From: Edwardsiella ictaluri ATCC 33202
GTDB taxonomy: Bacteria; Pseudomonadota; Gammaproteobacteria; Enterobacterales; Enterobacteriaceae
Length of the DNA stretch: 64,000 nucleotides
Reading direction: 5' to 3'
Assembly: GCF_000264785.1 (NCBI RefSeq)
Contig: NZ_AFJI01000007.1
Location: 26,156 to 90,155 of the forward strand
In this document: positions 11,384 to 21,532 of the stretch, piece after piece
Position numbering within the stretch: the stretch's first letter is position 1
Layout of the letters: each line of letters begins with the position of its first letter
Program-made: the position numbers and the translations under genes
Notes under the pieces: model-generated
The model's database searches: none
The model's input: the letters and a program-made list of their open reading frames with translations, nothing else
What the model was told of the DNA's origin: nothing

Positions 11384-13840
11384 TTACGCGGTGCCTCCGT
11401 CCGCACCGCCGGTATCTTCCAGCGCAGCGATGCTGACGCTTTCGATGGTCAGACGGATCTCCGGGGTCAGCAGATCGGCCAGCAGGTTATAGATCTCCAG
11501 CGTCTGCTCGCGTACCGCATCGCCGACGTCGTTGATATAGCCCTCTGCGCGCAGCGTCGCCACCAGGGTGGCGAAGACCGCCTTGTCGAAGAACTCCGGC
11601 GCATTGATGCCGTGCAGCAGTGACAGACGCTGGGCCAGGATGCGGCTCTCTTTCTCCAGGGCGCCGCGGCTGATGCTGGGGTTGGCGCTCAGCAGCGAGA
11701 AGGTGATGGCATAGCGCTGCAGGGTTTCACGTACCCCGGCAGCCAGTAGCTGCAGGGAGCGGATACGCGGCGGGTTAATGATCAGGGTGTCATCCTGTAG
11801 ACTGATCAGCTGCTGACGACACAGTTCATCAATGATCGGGCTGAGCACCTGCGGCAGCGTCTCCGGCACATAGTGCATGAACAGTTCCTGCTTCAGCATC
11901 GGGTAGATCACCGCCGCCTGGCGCAGCAGCTCATCGCGTGAGATCTGGCGGTGGTGGATCACCATACTGGCAACCAGCGCCGGCAGTACCAGCATATGCT
12001 GAATGTTATTGCGGTAGTAGGTCATCAGCACCGCCTGCTCACGCGGCAGGATGATCAGATCGCCGATGTTATCCTTCTCAACCTCAAACTTATTCATCTG
12101 CAGGGCGTGGTCCAGCAACTCCTGCGGCGTGCGCTGCGGCAGGGTTGCATCCGGCGCATAGGGTACGTTTTGCAGCAGCTGAAGATAGCACTCCAGCTGC
12201 TCCAGCAGCTGCTCGCGGGTCAGCGCACGCTGGCGTGAGGCCAGTAGCGCCGTGGCACACAGGTTCATGGCGTTAGCTGCAGCGGCCTTATTGATGTTGA
12301 CCATCACTTCGCCGGCGATGCTGTTAACACTGGCGGGGAGCCAGTGCGGGCGCTGAGCCTCGATAGGATCGATAGCCTCACGCCACTCCGGCACGTGCTG
12401 GTTGAGCCAGACGTTAAGGGAGATAGGCTCGCCAAAGTTGACGTAGCCCTGGCCCAGGTTGCGCAGCTTACGCAGCCCACGCACCATCTGCGGTAGGCTC
12501 TCTTTTTCTTTGGTCGCCCCGCGCAGCTCTTTGGCGTAGGTGGCGACCTCCATCACGTGCTCGTAGCCGATATAGACCGGTACCAGGGTGATAGGACGCT
12601 TACCGCCGCGCAGCATAGCCTGCAGCGTCATGGCCAGGGTGCCGGTTTTTGGCTCCAGCAGACGGCCGGTACGTGAGCGCCCACCCTCCATAAAGTATTC
12701 GACGGAGTAGCCGCGGCTGAACAGCTCGCCGAGGTATTCGCGGAACACCGTGGAGTAGAGCTTATTGCCCTTAAACGTCCGGCGGATGAAGAAAGCGCCC
12801 AGCCGGCGGAATATGGGGCCTGCCGGCCAAAAGTTCAGGTTGATGCCGGCGGCGATATGCGGCGGCACCAGCCCCTGGTGGTAGAGCACATAGGAGAGCA
12901 GCAGGTAGTCCATGTGGCTGCGGTGGCAGGGAACATAGACTATCTCGTGACCATCCTGGGCCAACTGGCGCACGCGCTCGGCGTTATGGACGTTAATCCC
13001 TTGGTACAGGCGGTTCCAGGTCCAACTGAGTACGCGGTCGGAGAGACGCACCGCCTCATAGGTAAAGTCAGCCGCAATCTCCTCCATCAGCGCGACCGCA
13101 TTCTGCTGGGCCTTCTCGCGGGAGATCTTCTTGCTGCGGGCTTCGTCTTCAACGGCCTTCTCAATGGCCTTGGATCCGAGCAGCTTATTGAACAGTGCCT
13201 GTCTGTCCGGCAGGCGCGGGCCGACGGCGGCCAGGCGCAGGCGGGAGAAGTGCATACGCGCCACGCGCGCCAGCTTCTGGGCGATGGTTTTGTCGGTGCC
13301 GTGTTCATCGGCCATATAGCGCAGCGAGACGGTATTGGAGAAGCGCACAAAGCTGTCGCGTCCCAGCCACAGCACGGCGAAGAATTTCTGAATCCCGTTG
13401 AGCAAGCGCAGCTGCGGGGCACCCTTATGGTCCTCGCGGCCCGGCGCACGACCAAACATCACGGAGACCGGTATCATCTGAATATCCAGCGACGGGTTGC
13501 CGCGGTGTAGATCCAGATAGTCGAGGAACAGTTTGACCGACGCCTGCTTGGGCGCGTAGTAGCGGAAGACCCGCGGGCCATCGTCTATAAAAACATAGCG
13601 CGGCAGGATGACACCATCGATTTCATTGTCATCCAGCGGGTCGGGCAGATCCAGCGCCAGACAGCGATCGCGTAGGGTCAGTAGATCCACCTTAGAGTTA
13701 TAGGGCAGAACATAGAAGACCGGCCGGGTGGTGTCCAAACGCAGTTCGGCCACCGGATCGGTGGGGATAACTTTACTTTTTACAAGTAATTTAAGAATTA
13801 AATTCAACAGCTTATAATATATTTTACGCCATCCAGACAT
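11384..13840 (-). CDS. plsB: Glycerol-3-phosphate 1-O-acyltransferase PlsB
   Basis: Inner-membrane enzyme that acylates sn-glycerol-3-phosphate at position 1, the first step of phospholipid synthesis. It has 818 aa against 807 in E. coli. The catalytic HX4D box is HRSHMD at residues 306-311. The EGGRSRTG substrate motif follows near residue 385, and the protein is collinear with E. coli PlsB throughout. The start [10 protein letters not shown] matches an internal Met region of E. coli PlsB, so the N-terminus is slightly shorter, while the C-terminus is longer (GGADGG tail). It diverges from dgkA over 124 bp, as in E. coli. Confidence 0.97.
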   Translation of the reverse strand: MSGWRKIYYKLLNLILKLLVKSKVIPTDPVAELRLDTTRPVFYVLPYNSKVDLLTLRDRCLALDLPDPLDDNEIDGVILPRYVFIDDGPRVFRYYAPKQASVKLFLDYLDLHRGNPSLDIQMIPVSVMFGRAPGREDHKGAPQLRLLNGIQKFFAVLWLGRDSFVRFSNTVSLRYMADEHGTDKTIAQKLARVARMHFSRLRLAAVGPRLPDRQALFNKLLGSKAIEKAVEDEARSKKISREKAQQNAVALMEEIAADFTYEAVRLSDRVLSWTWNRLYQGINVHNAERVRQLAQDGHEIVYVPCHRSHMDYLLLSYVLYHQGLVPPHIAAGINLNFWPAGPIFRRLGAFFIRRTFKGNKLYSTVFREYLGELFSRGYSVEYFMEGGRSRTGRLLEPKTGTLAMTLQAMLRGGKRPITLVPVYIGYEHVMEVATYAKELRGATKEKESLPQMVRGLRKLRNLGQGYVNFGEPISLNVWLNQHVPEWREAIDPIEAQRPHWLPASVNSIAGEVMVNINKAAAANAMNLCATALLASRQRALTREQLLEQLECYLQLLQNVPYAPDATLPQRTPQELLDHALQMNKFEVEKDNIGDLIILPREQAVLMTYYRNNIQHMLVLPALVASMVIHHRQISRDELLRQAAVIYPMLKQELFMHYVPETLPQVLSPIIDELCRQQLISLQDDTLIINPPRIRSLQLLAAGVRETLQRYAITFSLLSANPSISRGALEKESRILAQRLSLLHGINAPEFFDKAVFATLVATLRAEGYINDVGDAVREQTLEIYNLLADLLTPEIRLTIESVSIAALEDTGGADGGTA

Positions 13841-13964
13841 AAAAGTACCAGCCTCTTGTTAGCAATGCGCGGCAAGAATACCAGAAAGTGGTCCTGAGAT
13901 CTGTGGTGCCGGGATCCGGGAAGCGGTTAAAATGCCCGCCAATGCTTATCATTATGGATTATTT

Positions 13965-14327
13965 ATGAATAGTACTACAGGTTTGACCCGAATCATCAAA
14001 GCGGCCGGTTACTCGATCAAAGGATTGCAGGCGGCATGGCGCCATGAGGCGGCGTTCCGTCAGGAGAGTCTGCTGCTGGTTGTCGCGGTGATGCTGGCCT
14101 GCTGGCTTGACGTCACGGCGGTTGAGCGCATTTTGCTGATCGGCAGCGTGACGCTGGTGGTGATCCTGGAAATACTCAACAGCGCCATTGAGGCGGTGGT
14201 GGACCGGATTGGCAGCGAGCGCCATGAGCTGTCCGGTCGCGCCAAAGATATGGGTTCGGCAGCAGTATTTGTGGCGTTGTGGCTGGCGCTGTTTGTCTGG
14301 GTCAGCATTCTGTGGACGCATCTGTAA
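13965..14327 (+). CDS. dgkA: Diacylglycerol kinase DgkA
   Basis: Small trimeric inner-membrane kinase that returns diacylglycerol from membrane-derived oligosaccharide synthesis to phosphatidic acid. It has 120 aa (E. coli 122), three membrane segments and the hallmark EILNSAIEAVVDR helix and ELSGRAKDMGSAAV loop. The ATG at 13965 gives MNSTTGLTRIIKAAG, matching the family start. An upstream in-frame ATG adds 11 unsupported residues. It diverges from plsB and ends at a strong terminator. In E. coli the next gene is lexA, but here the citrate locus intervenes. Confidence 0.95.
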   Translation: MNSTTGLTRIIKAAGYSIKGLQAAWRHEAAFRQESLLLVVAVMLACWLDVTAVERILLIGSVTLVVILEILNSAIEAVVDRIGSERHELSGRAKDMGSAAVFVALWLALFVWVSILWTHL

Positions 14328-14355
14328 TCACGCTGAGGCTGTGATGATAAAAATA

Positions 14356-14379
14356 AACCCCCTGCATCGACAGGGGGTT
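14356..14379. terminator. Terminator between convergent dgkA and citT
   Basis: A perfect 9-bp stem AACCCCCTG / CAGGGGGTT with a CATCGA loop lies between two convergent genes, with an A-rich left flank that would form the U-run for leftward transcripts. Likely bidirectional. Confidence 0.75.
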
Positions 14380-14417
14380 GGGACGGTAGCGATCGTCAGC
14401 GGAGAGGGCGTATCGGC

Positions 14418-15875
14418 TTAGTACCACAGCGCCATGATAGGCCAACCGATCGCCAGTAGGGCGGTGATGTAGATAACCCCGAAGATGGCCCCCAGGCGCC
14501 AGTAGTCTTTGGACTTCACGTAGCCGCAGCCATAGATGATGATCCCCGGGCCGGTGGCATACGGTGTCAGACAGCCCATCAGGCCGATAGAGAGCACCAG
14601 CAGCAGGCACAGCTGATCCATCGGAACGCCCGGGATGCTCTGGCCGACAGCCAGGATCACCGGCAGCATGGTGGCGGTGTGGGCGGTCAGGCTGGCGAAC
14701 AGATAGTGAGCGAAGTAGAACACCAGCACCAGGGCGATGACCGTCGCGGTCGGTGAGAAGTCGGCCAGATGGGCACCCATGGTCTTGGCGAACCATTCGA
14801 TAAAGCCGGAGCGGGTCAGTCCGTTGGCCATCACCACCAGGGTGGACAGGTTGACCAGGGTGTTCCAGGCGCCGCTGTACTTGGTGACATCCTTCCACGG
14901 CACCACGTGCAGCGCCAGCATCAGGGCGACTGCCAGCAGGGCGACGGCGGTGGCGTTGATGAAATCATCGCCAAAGACCCACAGCGCCAGGCTCAGCAGC
15001 ACCAGGCAGATCAGGGTGATTTCACGGCGGGTCAGGGCGCCCATCTCTTTCAGCGCGCTACCGGCCCAGGTGGCGACCTGCTCGCTGTGGGTCACGGTCG
15101 GCTTGTACAGCACGTAGGAGAGCCACGGGGCGACGACCAGCAGCAGCAGACCCACCGGCAGGAAGCCGAGGAACCACTGCATCCAGGAGATCTGGATACC
15201 GGCAATTTTACTGACAAACTCCAGGCCCAGTACGTTCGGTGCGGCGCCGGTGACGAACATGGAGGAGCTGATGCTGGTACTGATCACCATCATCCACATC
15301 AGATAGCTACCGATGCGGCGTGAAGAGGGATCGTTGGGATGGGAGTCGAACAGCGGCGGCAGGTTTTTGATCACCGGAAAGACGGTGCCGCCGGTACGCG
15401 CGGTGTTAGACGGCGTAAAGGGTGCCAGCAGGATATCAATGATGACGATGGCATAGCCGAGAGTGAGCGTTCGCTTACCCATAAACTTGACCAGCAGCAG
15501 GGCGATCCGCCGACCCAGCCCGCTGACCTCATAGCCCAGGGCAAAGATAAAGGCGCCGAATACCAGCCACACGGTGGTGCTGGAGAAACCGGCCAGCCCC
15601 CACTTCAGCGCCTGCTTACTGGCGTTGAAGGCGGGATCGGCCAGTTCGCTGGGGTTAAACAGCAGGAACTGGTTGCCAATCACCACGATGGTCACGGCGA
15701 TAAAGCTGATGGCGGTTGCCGGGATAGGCTCAAGGATCATCCCGACGATCATGGCGACAAACACGGCAAAATAGTGCCAGGCCTGTGGCGGCATGCCATC
15801 GGGGACTGGGAGCATAAACATAATCCCCATCACCACGAGGGGCGCGAGCAGTTTCCCTATCTTCTCTTTGGACAT
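14418..15875 (-). CDS. citT: Citrate/succinate antiporter CitT
   Basis: Inner-membrane exchanger that brings in citrate for succinate during anaerobic citrate fermentation (DASS/SLC13 family). It has 485 aa (E. coli CitT 487) and most positions agree with it. One SNT substrate-binding motif is at residues 156-158 in PFTPSNTARTGG, and the second-half counterpart is the LTAHTAT region. About 12-14 membrane segments are present. It is the last gene of the leftward citCDEFXGT cluster, as in E. coli. Another DASS carrier, clearly a paralogue, lies at 47.9 kb. Confidence 0.95.
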   Translation of the reverse strand: MSKEKIGKLLAPLVVMGIMFMLPVPDGMPPQAWHYFAVFVAMIVGMILEPIPATAISFIAVTIVVIGNQFLLFNPSELADPAFNASKQALKWGLAGFSSTTVWLVFGAFIFALGYEVSGLGRRIALLLVKFMGKRTLTLGYAIVIIDILLAPFTPSNTARTGGTVFPVIKNLPPLFDSHPNDPSSRRIGSYLMWMMVISTSISSSMFVTGAAPNVLGLEFVSKIAGIQISWMQWFLGFLPVGLLLLVVAPWLSYVLYKPTVTHSEQVATWAGSALKEMGALTRREITLICLVLLSLALWVFGDDFINATAVALLAVALMLALHVVPWKDVTKYSGAWNTLVNLSTLVVMANGLTRSGFIEWFAKTMGAHLADFSPTATVIALVLVFYFAHYLFASLTAHTATMLPVILAVGQSIPGVPMDQLCLLLVLSIGLMGCLTPYATGPGIIIYGCGYVKSKDYWRLGAIFGVIYITALLAIGWPIMALWY

Positions 15876-15904
15876 AACTGATGACTCCGGTAAGGATGAT
15901 ATTT

Positions 15905-16819
15905 TTAATGTTCAGCGTGCAAAATCGGGTAACAGAGGTGAGCCAGAAACCAGGTAAGGATCAGCAGATCCGCGCTGCCGCCCGGGCTCAGGTGACGGTT
16001 GATACACTCGGCGTCAAAGCGGCGCAGCGCCTGCAGATCGGCCGGGGTGCGGATGCCGCCGGTTGCCAGTAGCGCAGCGGCGCTTAGCTGCATCCAGCGC
16101 AGCCCGCTCTCGCCGCCGCGCGCCGCGACATTGGTATCCTGGTTATGCGCCATCAGCTGCACCAGGGTGTCGAGCAGTGCCAGCTCCGGATCGCGTCCGG
16201 CGGCCAGCGCCTGCTGGTAATGGGGAAGCGCCAGATTCAGCACCAGAGGGTAGCCGGCCTCCGCCTCGCCGCGGGCGCCGGTAATGCCCAGCGTCATAAA
16301 CAGGCGCTGCCCGGCCGTGGATGCCTGCGCCGGGCGCAGGGGAGCCAGCTCGCGCGCGACCAGCCCGCGGCAAAACTGAGCCGCATAGCCGCACAGCCGC
16401 GCGGGGGTAACAGGCTGGCCGCGCTGGTGGCTGCGCCCGGCGGCGGCGCACAGCAGGCCGAGAGAAAAGATACTGCCCTTATGGGTATTAACGCCGGCAG
16501 TTGCGCGGAACATGTCCGCCTCGCAGGCGATACCGAGTGCGCGCAGGCCGGGCAAGACGCTGCTGCCGTCCAGCGCGGCGCTGTCGGCGCCGTATTCGAC
16601 AAAGCGGGCCAGCCAGGGGGCGATGGCATCGGCGCTGCGCACAAAGTCGCTGTGTGCCATGTCGCGGTGGGCGCCGCTGTTGTGGCGATCGACCAGACCT
16701 GGCTTAGGTGTCAGATTGACCTCAGCCAGCATGGCACGCCAGCCCAGGATGGCATAGTGCCCACAAACCTGCTCCAGGGTACCGGGATACGGATTACGCG
16801 TTATCGGATTCGGCATCAT
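15905..16819 (-). CDS. citG: Triphosphoribosyl-dephospho-CoA synthase CitG
   Basis: Makes 2'-(5''-triphosphoribosyl)-3'-dephospho-CoA, the precursor of the prosthetic group of citrate lyase. It has 304 aa from the double ATG at 16814-16819 (E. coli about 292). The blocks [31 protein letters not shown] and [11 protein letters not shown] are those of CitG. The start lies inside the citX 3' end (26-bp overlap), with GGAGG nine bases before it, which points to translational coupling. The frame is open upstream, but that part is covered by citX. Confidence 0.95.
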   Translation of the reverse strand: MMPNPITRNPYPGTLEQVCGHYAILGWRAMLAEVNLTPKPGLVDRHNSGAHRDMAHSDFVRSADAIAPWLARFVEYGADSAALDGSSVLPGLRALGIACEADMFRATAGVNTHKGSIFSLGLLCAAAGRSHQRGQPVTPARLCGYAAQFCRGLVARELAPLRPAQASTAGQRLFMTLGITGARGEAEAGYPLVLNLALPHYQQALAAGRDPELALLDTLVQLMAHNQDTNVAARGGESGLRWMQLSAAALLATGGIRTPADLQALRRFDAECINRHLSPGGSADLLILTWFLAHLCYPILHAEH

Positions 16820-17345
16820 GGAGCAGTGCCTCCATATGGGCGAGAAGTTGGGCCACGTCGTGGCGGCGCTCACGGGCGCACAGCACGGCGGGGCGTTGGC
16901 AAATCAGGCAGCGGCGGGCCGGCAGCTGGTGATCGCCGCGCGACAGGATCTGTCCGTCGCTTGCCACGACATCCATGTCCCAGAGCCGCCCCAGGGGATG
17001 GCTCTGCTCCAGTGCGATGGTTGCCCGTTTGACCCGTTCGGCCGACGCATCGATGGCCATCAGCCCTTCCGGGCCGGTGGCGAAATCCAGTGAACGCTGC
17101 TCCCTGATGCTCCACTCCTGACGCTGTGCCAGCTGATTCAGCGCCGCGATGCCCGCATTGAAGATGCGGCGCGTCAGCGGGCTATCCTTGACCGGGCCGG
17201 GGGAGACCACGGTAAAAGAGATCAACGTACAGGTATGGCGGGCCAGCCATGCCGTCTGCCGGGACTGCCTGCATTCACGGCTGAGGAGCAGTTCCGGCAG
17301 GGTGACGGTATGGCTGGCCGCCAAATGGGGGAGCAGGGGCATCAT
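16794..17345 (-). CDS. citX: Citrate lyase holo-ACP synthase CitX
   Basis: Transfers the phosphoribosyl-dephospho-CoA group to the acyl carrier subunit CitD. It has 183 aa, identical in length to E. coli CitX. The N-terminal [26 protein letters not shown] and C-terminal [19 protein letters not shown] blocks are family features. It starts three bases after the citF stop and overlaps citG at its end, so it is tightly coupled in the operon. Confidence 0.95.
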   Translation of the reverse strand: MMPLLPHLAASHTVTLPELLLSRECRQSRQTAWLARHTCTLISFTVVSPGPVKDSPLTRRIFNAGIAALNQLAQRQEWSIREQRSLDFATGPEGLMAIDASAERVKRATIALEQSHPLGRLWDMDVVASDGQILSRGDHQLPARRCLICQRPAVLCARERRHDVAQLLAHMEALLHDAESDNA

Positions 17346-17348
17346 CGC

Positions 17349-18869
17349 CTATTCCTTGACCTGACGAACCACGTCAATGACGGAGCCGTCGCGGTAGCGC
17401 ACCACGGCCACGACTTTGTCGGTAAAGGCGATCGGCTTCGGCTCACCGGTCAGGGAGAGCGCGCGATCGCGCAGCCATCCGATGCTGACCAGCGGCAGAC
17501 CGGCGTCGCGCAGACGCTGGGCCAGCTCCGGGCGCGCCGGGTTGACGGCGATACCGTGGTCGGTGACCAGGATGTCGACGCTGGAGCCCGGTGTGACGCA
17601 GGTCAGCACATTATCGACAATGGTCGGGATACGTCCGCGTACCAGCGGCGCCACGATGATGGAGAGCGCGGAGCCGATGGCGGTGTCGCAGTGGCCGCCG
17701 GAGGCACCGCGCAGAACGCCGTCGGAGCCGGTCAGGACGTTAACGTTGAAGTGAGTGTCCACTTCCAGCGCACTCAGCACCACCACGTCCAAGCGATCGA
17801 CGGCGGCACCTTTGGAGCTCCAGTTTGCGTACTGGTTGGCGCTGATTTCGATGTGGTTCGGGTTGCGTACCAGGGAGCCGGCGGCAGCGCGGTCGAAGCT
17901 CTGTACGTCGAGCAGCTTACGGATGTATCCCTTCTCGTGCAGATCGACGATGGTGGAGGTGATGCCACCCAGGGCAAAGTCGGCGCGAATATTGGCGCGA
18001 CGCATCTTGTCTTCCAGGAAACGGGTCACCGCCAGCGAGGCGCCGCCGGTGCCGGTCTGCAGCGAGAAGCCTTCGTTAAAGTAACCGGAGTGAGCGATCA
18101 CTTCCGCCGCGCTGCGGGCAATCAGCAGTTCACGCGGATTGGAGGTCATGCGGGTGGCGTCGGCTCCAATCTTGCTGGCATCGCCGACATGCTCGACCTA
18201 GACGATCAGGTCGACCTGGTCTTGGGTCAGACTGGCCGGGTTGTGCGGATAAGAGAGGATTTCTTCGGTCAGCAGGACGACGTTATTGGCGGCTTCAGCG
18301 TCGGCGCGAGCGTAGCCCAGCGAGCCGCAGCAGGCGTTGCCGGTATAGCCGTTGGCGTTACCGAAGGCGTCACAGGCGGGTACCCCGAGGAAGGCCACGT
18401 CGATGTTCAATTCACCGCTATTGATCAGGTGAACGCGGCCACCATGGGAGTGGATCTGCACCGGCTCGTCGAGCAGACCGTGGGAGATGGCATCGGCCAG
18501 CGGGCCACGCAGCCCGGAGGTGTAGATCTTGCGTACCACGCCGTTGCGAATGTGGCCCACCAGCGGCGCATGGCAGTCGCTTAGGGAGCTGGAGGCCAGC
18601 GTCAGATCTTTGAAGCCCATGGCGGCGATGGCATCCATCACCTGGTTCAGGGTCAGATCGCCACCCCGGAAGGCGTGGTGGAAGGAGATGGTCATGCCGT
18701 CGCGCAGGCCGCTGCGGCGGATGGCCTCCTCCAGGGAGGCGCACAGCTTGCGATCGCGAGCGCGATCGTCATGGTACTGTGCCTTGCTGACGTCATTGAA
18801 AGCCGGCAGCGCGCTGTCCCGTTGGCTAAAGGCGGCTACGCGGGCGTTTCGTTGGGTATCTTGTGTCAT
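17349..18869 (-). pseudogene. citF: Citrate lyase alpha subunit citF interrupted by an in-frame amber codon
   Basis: CitF is the citrate:acetyl-ACP transferase (alpha) subunit of citrate lyase. The ATG at 18867-18869, 10 bp after citE, opens a frame that matches E. coli CitF (510 aa) up to DQVDLIV. It then meets TAG at 18198-18200, where E. coli has Lys. Reading continues in the same frame through VEHVGDASKIGADATRM and on to the normal C-terminus at 17349. Without the TAG the product would be 506 residues. No indel is needed: this is one nonsense codon. Two more changes nearby (Arg to His, Gly to Asp against E. coli) hint at relaxed selection. As written, the sequence gives a 223-aa fragment. 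A second ORF restarting at ATG 18149 would cover the C-terminal half. Sequencing error or amber suppression are alternatives. Confidence 0.88.
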
Positions 18870-18879
18870 CTTTATCGCC

Positions 18880-19776
18880 TTATTCTTCACGGATGCCGGA
18901 CAGGGCCGCGCGGGAAAGCACCAGACGCGCGCGCTCGATAACCGGGCTGTCAACCATCTTGCCGTTCAGGGAAACCACGCCGCGTCCTTCGCGGGCTGAG
19001 GCTTCGGCGGCATCGACCACCAGACGGGCGTGATCGACCTCTTTCTGGGTCGGAGCGTACAGGTTGTGCAGCAGCTCGATCTGACGCGGGTTGATCAGTG
19101 ACTTGCCGTCAAAGCCCAGCTGTTTGATATGGGAGGCTTCACGCAGGAAGCCCTCATCGTTGTTGGCGTCGGAGTAGACGGTGTCAAAGGCCTGGATGCC
19201 GGCCGAACGGGCTGCCTGCAGGATGCTGCAGCGGGCGAACAGCAGTTCGATCCCTTCCGGAGAACGCTCGGTACGTAGGTTGCGCACATAGTCTTCGGCG
19301 CCGAGCGCGATGCCGATCAGGCGTGGTGAGGCGTGGGCGATGGCCACCGCCTGGGTGATCCCCTGGGCGGATTCGATGGCGGCCAACAGGCCGGTGCTGC
19401 CGACGTCACGCCCGCAGGCGCGTTCGATGCGGGCGATTTCATTTTCGATGGCGATGACGTCGTCGGCGGAGTCGGTCTTCGGCAGGCGCACTACGTCAAC
19501 GCCGGCGCGAACGACGGCCTCCAGGTCAGCGACGCCGTAGGCGGAGTCCAGGGCATTCACGCGCACGATGGTTTCGATATCGTGATACAGGGGATGCTGC
19601 AGCGCGTGGTATACCAGACGGCGGGCGGCGTCTTTTTCACGCAGCACCACGGAGTCTTCCAGGTCAAACATCAGCGCATCGGCCTTATAGATAAAGGCGT
19701 TGCTCAGCATGGCGGCGTTGGCGCCGGGAACAAACAACATGCTGCGACGGGTGCGGGTTTTCTGTTGCGGTGTCAT
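18880..19776 (-). CDS. citE: Citrate lyase beta subunit (citryl-ACP lyase) CitE
   Basis: Splits citryl-ACP into oxaloacetate and acetyl-ACP. It has 298 aa (E. coli 302) with the HpcH/HpaI aldolase fold marks: [11 protein letters not shown], the [10 protein letters not shown] metal-site block, [20 protein letters not shown] and [13 protein letters not shown]. It overlaps citD by 4 bp (ATGA type) upstream and is followed after 10 bp by citF. Confidence 0.96.
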   Translation of the reverse strand: MTPQQKTRTRRSMLFVPGANAAMLSNAFIYKADALMFDLEDSVVLREKDAARRLVYHALQHPLYHDIETIVRVNALDSAYGVADLEAVVRAGVDVVRLPKTDSADDVIAIENEIARIERACGRDVGSTGLLAAIESAQGITQAVAIAHASPRLIGIALGAEDYVRNLRTERSPEGIELLFARCSILQAARSAGIQAFDTVYSDANNDEGFLREASHIKQLGFDGKSLINPRQIELLHNLYAPTQKEVDHARLVVDAAEASAREGRGVVSLNGKMVDSPVIERARLVLSRAALSGIREE

Positions 19777-20072
19777 GCGCGATCCTCCCAGGGCAGACTG
19801 ACCAGGTCGGCGGCGCGCGCCAGCAGGGTTTCCAGACGTGCGCGCAGGACACAGTCAAGCGCACCTTTATCGTCAACGATCAGCTGTATGCCGCGCACCT
19901 GATAACGGTTGAGGACGTCCAGCACGGTGGCGCGGATGGCGTCGCCAAACTGTTTTTCGACGCTGCTGCTGATTTGCAGATCGAGAGCCTGGTCGTCTTC
20001 AATGGGCGCGATGCGTACCATCACGTCGCTCGACTCAAGGGTGCCAGCGACGGCTGCGTGGTTTATTTTCAT
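19773..20072 (-). CDS. citD: Citrate lyase gamma subunit (acyl carrier protein) CitD
   Basis: Acyl carrier subunit that bears the phosphoribosyl-dephospho-CoA arm of citrate lyase. It has 99 aa (E. coli 98). The [12 protein letters not shown] block holds the serine that is modified, and the C-terminal [11 protein letters not shown] helix is typical. Four-base overlaps with citC before it and citE after it suggest coupled translation. Confidence 0.95.
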   Translation of the reverse strand: MKINHAAVAGTLESSDVMVRIAPIEDDQALDLQISSSVEKQFGDAIRATVLDVLNRYQVRGIQLIVDDKGALDCVLRARLETLLARAADLVSLPWEDRA

Positions 20073-21145
20073 TTGTCACCTGTAACTAAGACGGATTCCT
20101 GGGACCGGCGCTCCACACCCGCCGGTATCGAGGCGATCAGACGGGCCAGATAGGCCCGCGTCGCGTTGGGTACCAGTGGGGTGATTGCCGGAATATCTTT
20201 GCGTACCAGCAGCTTGCGTACCCAAGAGGCTGAAATGGGGGTGTTGTGATAGGTCAGCCTGGCCACTTCAACCAGGTGGATCGGCGGATAGGGCAGCGCC
20301 GGGGTTTCCAGCCAGTAACGCATATCCTGATTGTATTTGGCGGTGACCGGGCAGAAGGGCTCTGTCCCGACGAAGCGGTGGGTAATGCCCAGAGCCGGCG
20401 CCAGATACTGCCGGAATATCTTGATATCGATTTCGGTGTAACAGTTATCGGCTACCCCCTGCTCTTTAATGAAATAGCAGGGGAAGGTGGCGCGGGAGAT
20501 GATGTATTCGGAGCCCGGGTGCAGCGTCAGATTGGCAATATCACTCACGCCGGAGCGAACCAGCGCCAGCCGATCTTCATAAGGAAAGCGTGAGGTATCT
20601 TCACGGACTAAAAACAGGTGCAGCCAGTCGCATTGACTGGCCGCCTGCCGGACGAGGTAGCGGTGTCCGTTGGTGAACGGGTTAGCATTCATCACGATGG
20701 CACCGATTTTTTTCCCTGGGTGGCGCAGCGTCACTAATGTTTCGGCATAGCGTTGAAGGCGGACTTTACTGTTCTCCATCAGCACCATAATCCCGGGAAC
20801 CCGGGTAATGGTGGAGAAACCGCACTGATGGAACATCCCTTCGTTTTCTTCTTTTGTATAAATGAAAAGGTTATTCCGCCCTAACTCATAGGCTAGATTG
20901 ACCAATTCGGTGGCCAGCGTCAGGGCTAATCCTTCGCCGCGGGCGGCGGCACTGATGGCGACACACTTTATGATATCGCCGGCGATACCGCCGCAGGCGA
21001 TGATTTTGTTATCCCGCTGTGCGCAAATAAATATTTCTACTGAGGTGTCAATGTTGAGGCCATTTTCACGCAGAAAATGAGTGATGTCGGCAATCCTTTT
21101 TTGCTCAGAGCGCTTAATCTGGGTGAATACAGTATTGCTGAACAT
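20069..21145 (-). CDS. citC: [Citrate (pro-3S)-lyase] ligase CitC
   Basis: Activates citrate lyase by ATP-dependent acetylation of its prosthetic group. It has 358 aa (E. coli 352). The N-terminal part (1-130) resembles a GNAT acetyltransferase, and the C-terminal part is a nucleotidyltransferase with NPFTNGH at residues 155-161 in place of HxGH. It is the first gene of citCDEFXGT and diverges from citA across an AT-rich 387-bp gap that holds a CRP-like site. Confidence 0.95.
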   Translation of the reverse strand: MFSNTVFTQIKRSEQKRIADITHFLRENGLNIDTSVEIFICAQRDNKIIACGGIAGDIIKCVAISAAARGEGLALTLATELVNLAYELGRNNLFIYTKEENEGMFHQCGFSTITRVPGIMVLMENSKVRLQRYAETLVTLRHPGKKIGAIVMNANPFTNGHRYLVRQAASQCDWLHLFLVREDTSRFPYEDRLALVRSGVSDIANLTLHPGSEYIISRATFPCYFIKEQGVADNCYTEIDIKIFRQYLAPALGITHRFVGTEPFCPVTAKYNQDMRYWLETPALPYPPIHLVEVARLTYHNTPISASWVRKLLVRKDIPAITPLVPNATRAYLARLIASIPAGVERRSQESVLVTGDK

Positions 21146-21532
21146 AAGGATTCCTGCTCTGCGTCGCGATGGCTACGTTAAATAAATGTATCTTTTATCA
21201 AGTCAATAACTTTTCGTTTTCAATCAAAGGTAATAAAACTTTTCTTCCTGTTTTTATTCCCCTTGGCTGTTGTTAAATTAATCCTAAATAGGAATTGGGT
21301 GGGAATTTTTGACCTGATTCACAAACGGAAAGCAGTTTTAAATCACCTTAATAGTTTTTATCTTCGTAATTTAAAATAAAGATTTTTATAGACTGGTTTT
21401 TATTTGCTTAATTGATTTAATAGCGATAATCTGCAAAAGTAGAAAATCATTATGGCCAGGCTATCAGGAAACAAAACGATTACATTTGAGGTATTCAAAG
21501 GTAATCGAAACGTATTAAAAGGTGAGGTAACG
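21146..21532. promoter_or_regulatory. Divergent citC/citA control region with CRP-like site
   Basis: An AT-rich non-coding gap between the lyase operon and the citAB sensor pair. A good CRP-like palindrome, TTTGA-N6-TCACA, lies at 21308-21323. In related bacteria this interval is bound by phosphorylated CitB and by CRP, which fits catabolite control of citrate fermentation. CitB sites were not identified. Confidence 0.55.

Noticed and set aside
18198..18200. Amber codon in citF as a recoded amino acid (pyrrolysine-type)
   Set aside because: Pyrrolysine is not known in this group and the family has Lys or a similar residue there. A simple nonsense change is more likely.
17235..18584. 449-codon ORF on the plus strand across citF
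   Set aside because: It is antisense to citX/citF. Its Gly/Gln-rich composition is typical of a shadow frame.
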